Source of the DNA: Cylicocyclus nassatus
Lineage: Eukaryota; Nematoda; Chromadorea; Rhabditida; Strongylidae
Length of the DNA: 64,000 bases
Reading direction: 5' to 3'
Assembly: GCA_958299035.1 (NCBI GenBank)
Contig: CATQJL010000001.1
Span: 74,917,594-74,981,593, forward strand
Part shown: piece by piece, positions 57,026 to 64,000 of the stretch
Position numbering within the stretch: position 1 is the stretch's first letter
Layout of the letters: every line of letters starts with the position of its first letter
Notes under the pieces: generated by a model
Seen by the model: the letters and a program-made list of their open reading frames with translations, nothing else
Databases searched by the model: none
What the model was told of the DNA's origin: nothing
Position numbers and translations under genes: made by a program

Positions 57026-57310
57026 GCATTAGTCGATGGAGCAAATCAGAATCTACAAAATGACCACCGATGGTCCGCCTGAGTCGCGTTCCTTGTAAAG
57101 TGAAGCCAAAATTGAAAAAAATTTGACACCTGAAAATTGGATTTTTGTGAAGGAAAATCTTACGGTTTCAACTTGGTCGTTGTACAGTAGGCACTAGTGG
57201 TACTCAAAATGCATTCCTTGGATTTTTTCCACGCATATAAAATGAGAAAAAAAGGTAGTTCAAAAATGGCAGACTCCACCCTCTGCTCCCCCCCCCAGAC
57301 GTTTTATACT
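57026..57310. mobile_element. Fragment of the 47150 foldback family
   Basis: Starts TAGGGCATTAGTCGATGGAG, an inverted form of the 47697-47718 end. It continues with AAAATCTTACGGTTTCAACT and TTGGTCGTTGTACAG, matching 47225-47270. The other end was not found before the second Penelope-like element begins. Confidence 0.45.
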
Positions 57311-57539
57311 GCAAACCTTACCAAATATAATCTTGAAGCTTCACCCTTATATCTTATAACCAATTTTTTGAATTTTTTTTCAATTCAGTGCTCAATTTTC
57401 TTGCACACCACCAATGTAATGTTGAGTATTTTCATTATATCCATTATCCATTGCCATTCACGTCACCGCTGGTGCTAATAAATGCGAATACTGCCAATGT
57501 ATGACTTTTGCGAGGATTGCAGATGGATAAGGTTAGAGG

Positions 57540-58964
57540 TACGTATTATTATTAGATAGATTTCTTGGTTTTTAAATAAGATTGTATGTCAGCTGCTGGC
57601 CAAGATACCGTCCCACTTGTCAAATACTAACCAATTTCTCGAACGTCTACATAACGCTAAGTTCAACAGCGGATGCGTGACTGAGTCATTTGATGTGGTA
57701 TCGCTGTATACCAATGTTCAAAATGACGACGCATTACAAGCGTTATCGGAAATGTTGGATAGTTTTGGCGAGAACATCCAGACTTTCGGGCTGAGCAAGA
57801 AGTATATTATGATACTGATCAAGGAGTGTTTGAGCTGTAACATATTTTAGATGGTCGGGATCATACTTCACCCAGCTGAGAGGTCTAGCGATGGGACAAA
57901 GATTTGCGCCGGTCCTCGCAATATGTGTTATGAGTAAAATCGAGAATCCGGTGTTGTCAAGACTTCCTCTTATGTATTGCCGGTACATAGGTGACTGTTG
58001 TGTAATAACAACTACACAGTCCGAAATGGACGAGTGTTTTTACTTGTTAAACCAACAGTTGCAATACATAAGATTTACGCGTGAACAACCCGCTGACGGC
58101 TGGCTTCCTTATTTGAAAGTACAATTTAAACTGTCCGGATGCCATGCAATTGTTAAATGGTATCGTAAAAACAGCTCAAAGAACATCATACTTCATGCTC
58201 GCTCTGCTCATCCATCTGCAGTAAAACATGCTGTGGTCCATAATATGTTTGAAACCGCAACACAGGTCTGTAGAGGAGAGAAGGAAAAGGCAGAATCGCG
58301 AAGTCTAGCATTGGATATCGCTCGGGCAAATGGTTATCTGATGCATCATATGCACAGTAATCCGTGTTAAACCCGCAACATCGTTCAATGCAAGGACAAA
58401 ATACCTCTCTGTCTGCCCTTCATTTCAGATAAAGTTAGTGTTGCTATACGACACAGCATTAGGCGAGCACGATTGAACGACGATGTCATTTTAGTGGATA
58501 TACCAAGCGATAACTTCAAGAAGCGAAATAGGCTATACGATAGATTTTGTATCTCAAAAGAGTGCATAATCTGTCCTTACGGTAAGGTTGGCGACTGCGG
58601 AAAAGTAGGAGTGATATATCAGCTTGAGTGTTTTGGATGCGGCGCCACCTACATTGGAGAAACAGGGAGGGCACTTGGTGTAAGAATAAAAGAACATTTG
58701 GCCAACAAAAGGAGTATCAGTCTCAATTCACCGTTAGGGAAACATAGACATGAGGTGCATGGTGATAAAGACTACGAAGTTAAATGTTTGATTTTGGCTT
58801 GCGAGACCGACACTTCTGCGCGGAAAGCAAATTTTCTTGTGAAATCGGAGGGGGGAACGCAACTAGCTGGAGGGTGATAAGGCATTTGGTGGGATAAGCA
58901 TAAGATCTAAATCTCGCACCACTCTAGGCCTCTGAAGACGACGATAAGTCGAAACGTAAGGCTG
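57540..58964 (+). mobile_element. Second Penelope-like retroelement, 5'-truncated and decayed
   Basis: The RT part reads ESFDVVSLYTNVQNDDALQA, LSEMLDSFGENIQTFGLSKK, then after a frame break (about 57850) WSGSYFTQLRGLAMGQRFAP and CRYIGDCCVITTTQSEMDEC, followed by FTREQPADGWLPYLKVQFKL. The catalytic box is YIGD where YxDD is needed, so one essential aspartate is lost. After another break come LYDRFCISKECIICPYGKVG, DCGKVGVIYQLECFGCGATY and IGETGRALGVRIKEHL (GIY-YIG endonuclease, 58473-58830). It ends in a hammerhead-like motif. No Helitron is present, which gives the reference for the insertion in the first copy. Confidence 0.85.
58926..58964 (+). ncRNA. Hammerhead-ribozyme-like motif of second Penelope-like element
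   Basis: Stem I 5' strand GGCCT at 58927-58931; core CTGAAGA (58932-58938); one extra C; stem II GAC/GTC with loop GATAA; core GAAA (58951-58954); C-G then UH dinucleotide TA (58957-58958); stem I 3' strand AGGC (58959-58962) complementary to GCCT. Layout and the single extra base match the motif at 25150-25186, while the stem II sequence differs; this is the pattern expected of a conserved fold. Confidence 0.65.
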
Positions 58965-59082
58965 CACTAATAAAAGGCTTCACCAAACCTCGTATTGGCA
59001 TAATAAGATCAACGTCATAAATATGATAAGGTTAGAGTTTGCAGGCGTCATGGAAAAAGAGGAGGACAAGGTTTAAATATTA

Positions 59083-60314
59083 GGTCGTTTCAAAAGCAGT
59101 TTCGCTTTGTTCAAACGCGCGCCACATTTGGTGGAACAAAGGTTTCTAAGAGGTACAGTACAGTACAGTCTGGTACAGTCTGCCCCAATCGGGATCAGGC
59201 CGGAACATCGGCGTTAAATTGCGCGCTCGCAGCGCTAGCGGTCTGCGCTGCATATGCGCGCTGTCGGAAAGAGCAAAAGGATTGAAGAGAGAGCAGAGAA
59301 GCAGGCCGTGGGCGTGACCGCGAAACTCTAGCGATGCGGACTCCCGCCATGCCAATTTTGGCCTGGTTGGGATTGGGGCAGACTGTAGCATTCAATGCAG
59401 CATTTCTTCCTCTTTCTGATGGTTATAAAATTACTGCAAAACAATTAATGAGCTTTCAGAAAATAACCAAAATTGGCGACCTATGCTTTTTGAGATGGTC
59501 AAGTTTCACAATTTTTTGAAACTTCCATATCAATCCTCGAAAGGAGATCAAGTAAGATCCGATAAAGCAAACCTCACAGATACAGTTCAACTTTTTTCTC
59601 TTTTTTAAAGCTCGCGACAATTTTTCAAAAGATTTTTTAACAAAGTCATCAGAATTTGCGTGCTTACATTAGCCACAATTGCATCAAACATCATAATTGT
59701 TCGGAATTTGAGATTACCAAGATGGTATATGGGTTAGCACTAATTTTACAAAGCAAGTGAGAGTTTACGGATCCGAAATATCAAATTTCGAGTTTTACGG
59801 TCACAGCCTGGGGCTCGTTGGAAAAGTGAGTTATGAGGATTTTGTTTCGAAGACTAAACGATTCGGAAACAAGAAGCATCCATTAGAAAGAGGAGAACAA
59901 GCTGCATCGAATGACACCCGAGCTGCTCACCGTTTGATGTTCCATTAAGATTCAACTGTCCAAGTATGGAAATCGGTAGCATCAGTTGAAATTCTGTGAA
60001 AATGAATGACAAGCTGTGGAAAGGAGAAAAAATTCTTCTGCATTCTGTAAGGTCTGTTTTATAGATACGCTACTTTCGCTTCTTTGGAAGGTTGATATAA
60101 AAGTTTAGAAAAATTGTGAAACTTGACCATCTCAAAAAGCATAAGTCGCCAATTTTGGTGATTTTCTGAAAGCTCATTGATTGTTTTGCAACGATTTCAT
60201 AACCTTTAGAAAGAGGATGATGCTGCATCGAATGCTACCAAGATCTCTTGGAAACCTTTGTTCCATCACATGTGGCGCCTGTTTGAAAAAAACGAAATTA
60301 CTTTTGAAACGACC
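59083..60314. mobile_element. Mariner-type miniature element, second copy with insert
   Basis: Ends GGTCGTTTCAAAAGCAGTTT and TACTTTTGAAACGACC flanked by TA (59081-59082, 60315-60316). Same family and internal layout as 18961-19982 (shared GACCTATGCTTTTTGAGATGG near 59479). It is about 210 bp longer because of the nested element at 59176-59385. Confidence 0.8.
59176..59385. mobile_element. Tc1-like 210-bp miniature element nested in mariner-type element
   Basis: Starts CAGTCTGCCCCAATC and ends GATTGGGGCAGACTG, flanked by TA (59174-59175, 59386-59387). Comparison with the empty family member at 18961 shows the interruption directly. The centre is GC-rich (GCGCGCTCGCAGCGCTAGCG). Confidence 0.85.
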
Positions 60315-61670
60315 TAATACTTCCCAAAGTTCTTCTTGAAGCTGTTATAGAAGTTTAGGTCAATATTTTGGAAAGGCTCAACGATGCAAAACGTCAGCTG
60401 TGCACCAAAGTACCTTTTAACTACACATATCCCAAAATTCTATAAATTTGAGCATAGGGAGATATGAATTCTTGTCAATCACGGCCAGGTGACAGGTTCC
60501 TTCGGCAGAATCGGATAAAATTTTCCGCCAAATTCAATAGACATTTTCTCATGTAATTATTCCACTCTTGACATGTTTGAAATGGTCTAACCAAAAGGCA
60601 GCTTCTGGCAGTTTTGGACATTTTTGGCTACTACCATAATCGAGTACTAAGGCCTCGATCCAGCACTTATGCGTACACCCGGCCTCGAAAAACCCCTTTA
60701 AGTGGAGAAAACTGCTCAAATCATCAGAGCCTTGCGAACCCCGCCCACCCTTTGCGAAAACAACCTCCTCGAACAGGATTTTCTCGGTCCTTGACACCTC
60801 TAACATAGCAAACACAATCGACATATTGTTTGCCTTTTGATGCTTGATTTCGGCGAAAATAGGGTTAAGAACACTTATACACGTTCACAAAAGAACTACA
60901 AAAAAGCATTTTTAAAACATTCATGCTTTTTGAGTATTATATTTGGAATTGAAGGAGCCAGTGTAAGGCAAAAAAAATGAAATCGAGAATCTGCTCTCAC
61001 GCTGTCTATGAACGGCAATCATTGATCGCATAACTTATTTGGGCATCTATACCGTTAGTGTAGTGCCGATGTGTAGCATTGCAAGTTGTAGCTAGCTGGA
61101 GTCATCGTCAAATCTTCAACCGTACAACTCGCCAGCGGATACGACACACTCATACGCAAACCAAGAGGACCAATGAGTTGCTATACAAGTCTACCGAAGC
61201 TTTTTGGGAGTGCAATAAATACATGATATGTTTGGATGCGTGAACATTATTTTACGGTTGATAGGGAAAGCTTAACAAAAATTACTTATTTAGCTAAACT
61301 TACATTCATCTCTGACATTATATCGAATGCTTGCTAGGAGTGTTATATATTCAGTCATGTTGTAGCGCTCGATTCGTTGATCCTCATCTTGATCGATTTG
61401 ATATGGCATCATGCTTAGTTTGGTTTCTTCAGTAATGCAGTAATGCGCTACAACACGAAAGAGTTTAAGTATCGTGGGCGTGGACGATTACCTTTGCGAG
61501 AGTGGAGCTGTGGGATTGCAAAGTGCCATATGGACTGGGCTTCTTGCGGCCGACAATGATGGAGGAACCCACAACATACATGTATATAAGCCTGTGATCG
61601 GCAATACGGCACGACGCGGTTCGTCTCTATTGACTGTAAGCTACTGTTTTATTAGGCGTAATTTTTGGTG
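60315..61670. other. No gene seen
   Basis: Short frames only. 61474-61677 (plus) has a 67-codon frame without recognisable motif. Confidence 0.35.
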
Positions 61671-61676
61671 TTGTTA

Positions 61677-61860
61677 GGTTGGTGCAAAAGTAATGCCGTT
61701 TTGCGTGTTCTCATTTTGACGTGCTACAACTTTCTAAAAAATCTGTACTTTCTAGTGCTATGAAGACTGTAGAAAGCAGCATTTCGCCATAAAGCGCACA
61801 TCCATTTTTTCTTGAAACCTCGTTTGCTGATGACAAATCTTTTCAAAATATGTATAGATA
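61677..61860 (+). mobile_element. Mariner 5'-end fragment
   Basis: After TA, GGTTGGTGCAAAAGTAATGC is very close to the terminal repeat of mariner elements of the GGTTGGTGCAAAAGTAAT type. No matching right end or transposase follows, so it is a truncated end; the right limit is a guess. Confidence 0.6.
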
Positions 61861-61879
61861 TGCGAGAATATTAAGGCCT

Positions 61880-62455
61880 ATCTTGGTAGCCGCAAGCCAG
61901 TAGTACAGCACTCGCGGGGGTAGGCGGTCCGCAAGTCGGCTTTTCTGCAAGCGGTCAGCAGAACTTTGAGGCGTGGCCAAACCTTCAGCTAGCGGTACTT
62001 GCTGTCTAATGTTCTGCCAGCGGGCAGCAACACAGAATTTTCTGCGGGCGCTCGTCAAATAATCTCTTTCAGCAAACGCTGGCCGAACTTTCGCAGGCGC
62101 TCGGACTCTTTTTACGCAGTTTCGGGCTTACGTCGAGCACAGGTAAGACTCTGTGTGGCAGAAGTGTCACCGTTTGTTTAATTACTAAAGTTTGAGGTAC
62201 TTTCTCTCAGCGGAAAGTACCTGGGGGCTGCGCGGTCCTCCACAAAGGACCATGCGGCCCTCGAAAATTTTGCATATTCTTGCGGAAAGTCCGCGAGAAT
62301 GCGCCACTGCGCCGCAGCTAATCTATAAGGAAACCGCTATTGTTTCCAAGCATTCGCGTGAAATTTCGTTAAAAGAATATCCGCAAGCGGACCGCAAGAA
62401 TCAGCGAACTATTTTTTCGGTGCCCATCCGCCCATAAATCGCATGGCCGCCTGCT
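61880..62455. repeat. Hairpin-rich GC block
   Basis: Several short hairpins follow one another: TTGCTGTC...GGCAGCAA (61998-62030), AGGTACTTTC...GGAAAGTACCT (62193-62221), GCGCGGTCCT...AGGACCATGCGG (62230-62256) and GCATATTCTTGCGGA...TCCGCGAGAATGC (62272-62302). Related CAAGCGG/CCGC words recur across the block. No open frame makes sense of it; no transposon ends were found. Confidence 0.45.
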
Positions 62456-62584
62456 CCCGGCGATTATCTGAGTAGAAGATAAAAAGGGCTCAAATAAAGA
62501 AAATTCTCAATAAGACCCCTCCCCCTGAACTATACACTTAAGATAGCATTACTTGAAGGCCCCTGTCAAACATAATGGGCAACA

Positions 62585-63213
62585 TATCCATAATTAGCAT
62601 GTCAAATAACCCCTGTAAACAAAGTGTGAGCGAATTCTGAAGATTCAAGATACTAGGCTACCTAAGTGAAATGGTCAAATTCCAACATGGTTAACTTTGT
62701 TTCAAAGGTGAATTAGCTATCCGTTTTTGCACCTAAGACAAAGGACTACTCCTTCTTTGTCCACCTCAGGAATCCTGCGGCCGCCGCAGCTTTTAAGGGG
62801 GTGTGCCGCACCCCATTAACTATATCAAAAAAACATTTTTAGCGGACAGTATTTATATTGATCGATAGCCTAAACCTTGTAGATTTCATAGGATTGTTTG
62901 GAGCCTGATTCGTCTTCTTAGCTCTGAGTAATATTTGGTGAAAGCACAGCGATCAAAAGCGAAAAATGGGAAAAACGAGTTTTTGGTTGGCTTCCAATTC
63001 CACAGTTTGGAGGTCTTCTGCGGGATTCCTGTGGTGGACAAAGAAGGAGTAGTCCTTTGTCTTAGGTGCAAAAACGGATAGCTAATTCACCTTTGAAACA
63101 AAGTTAACCATGTTAGAATTTGACCATTTCATTTAGGTAGCCTAGTATCTTGAATCTTCAGAATTCGCTCACACTTTGTTTATAGGGGTTATTTGACATG
63201 CTAATTATGGATA
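62585..63213. mobile_element. 629-bp palindromic foldback element
   Basis: The arms run from TATCCATAATTAGCATGTCA at the left to its reverse complement at the right. They match over about 200 bp each (for example GACAAAGGACTACTCCTTCT at about 62739 and AGAAGGAGTAGTCCTTTGTC at about 63042). A diverged relative lies at 28519-29515. A small palindromic GTGTGCCGCACCCC lies in it, and similar GTGCCGCACCCC words occur at 63305 and 6631. No transposase. Confidence 0.8.
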
Positions 63214-63439
63214 GGATACGAATATTATGTTATCACTATTATCAGATTACCCAACTACGACCTCCTCCCCTTTTGACTCCTCAATACGACCCCAGGTGTG
63301 GCGTGCCGCACCCCACGCTTGACCCTGTATCTCCTCATAATACGTTCTCTTCATTACTAGATTTCATTACTGAACAAAATTTTGCGAATGTCCTCAAACA
63401 AACAGCTTCGAAGTTGTACTTATGAATTCTGTGGAGCCA

Positions 63440-63720
63440 ATGAGTTTGGCCTCACTTTATCTCAAATGTTGCGGGGTAACAAACATGTCTAGACCGATTT
63501 ACCTGGAAGTCTATGACTTGCTTTGTGCGTTACCTTTGAGGCATTCAAATTTTGCCGTTGTATGTATACAGCAGCTCTCTCATGAATGCGTTGTTGACCA
63601 CTGAGCTTTTCAATATTCCTCGTTTGCCAGTTACACGAGAGCGATGTTTGATGTGAAAAAAATATGGCTCAAATCAGCATCAGTCATTGTTGGCAAGCGC
63701 TTTTCAGGATTTGAGAGAAA
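63440..63720. repeat. Duplicated segment, copy E (start only)
   Basis: Matches 48990-49200 of copy C: TGCTTTGTGCG, then TTACCTTTGAGGCA, TTGTATGTATACAGCAGC against ATATGTATGTAGCAACA, and CGATGTTTGATGTGA against CGATGTTTGGTGTGA. The copy presumably continues past the end of the window. Confidence 0.5.
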
Positions 63721-64000
63721 AGCTATAAGCGATTAGATTTGATCAATAAACACAGTTGAAAATTTCATCTTATGGGGAGGAGGGGGATCAAGGGAATGAA
63801 GACATTTCTGAGAAGCTTTCCAAATTTTTTCGCCAGCTCGTAGCCACGACAAAAAGAAGGGAATCTAAAGCCAGTATAGTTGTGATTTTCTAACAGTTAT
63901 AGTATTTAGTTGTTAGAAGTAAAACTTCAAGGTTTTGAATCTGGCTTAAAATTTCAGCAACTTTTGAAATTTAGCTGAAAAGGTATAATAGTTTAGAGTC

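Overview
This is eukaryotic DNA, most likely from a nematode. There are no bacterial operons and no long open frames. The few recognisable genes are split into short exons by GT...AG introns of about 30-120 bp (for example 32, 52 and 61 nt at 32.9-33.8 kb). Everything else is non-coding sequence crowded with decayed transposons: Penelope-like elements, Helitrons, mariner/Tc1-, hAT- and PIF/Harbinger-type miniature elements. Together this suggests a parasitic or clade V nematode such as a hookworm, but no sequence here fixes the species.

Layout. 0-10 kb and 38.5-57 kb hold diverged copies of one duplicated segment (called A, D, B and C below; a fifth copy, E, starts near 63.4 kb). On the minus strand they carry small, precisely bounded exons of a gene family I do not recognise. 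10.8-20.2 kb is a run of foldback and terminal-inverted-repeat elements, including a Helitron with a miniature element inside it. 20.2-22.4 kb has several minus-strand exons of one or more unidentified genes. 22.5-25.2 kb is a decayed Penelope-like element (reverse transcriptase plus GIY-YIG endonuclease) split by a Helitron and ending in a hammerhead-ribozyme-like motif. 28.5-29.5 kb is a foldback element with another inside it. 30.7-33.9 kb is the most unusual locus: two exons resembling the ribosome-biogenesis factor RRP12 lie next to, and splice in phase with, several LETM1 exons. The LETM1 part is broken by a 1,425-bp palindromic element with an exact 3-bp target duplication and by at least one frame break. 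34.5-37.9 kb holds a tandem repeat, a second Helitron and a 1,658-bp Tc1-like palindrome. 57.5-59 kb is a second Penelope-like element with its own hammerhead-like motif. 59-63.2 kb again holds nested miniature elements, a hairpin-rich GC block and a foldback element.

What works together. I see no complete, intact protein-coding gene. The best functional reading is a transposon graveyard with datable nesting: miniature element inside Helitron, Helitron inside Penelope-like element, Harbinger-like element inside a LETM1 exon, Tc1-like inside mariner-like. Many insertions can be reversed on paper because their target duplications are exact. All family names rest on remembered protein motifs and terminal signatures; no database search was run.
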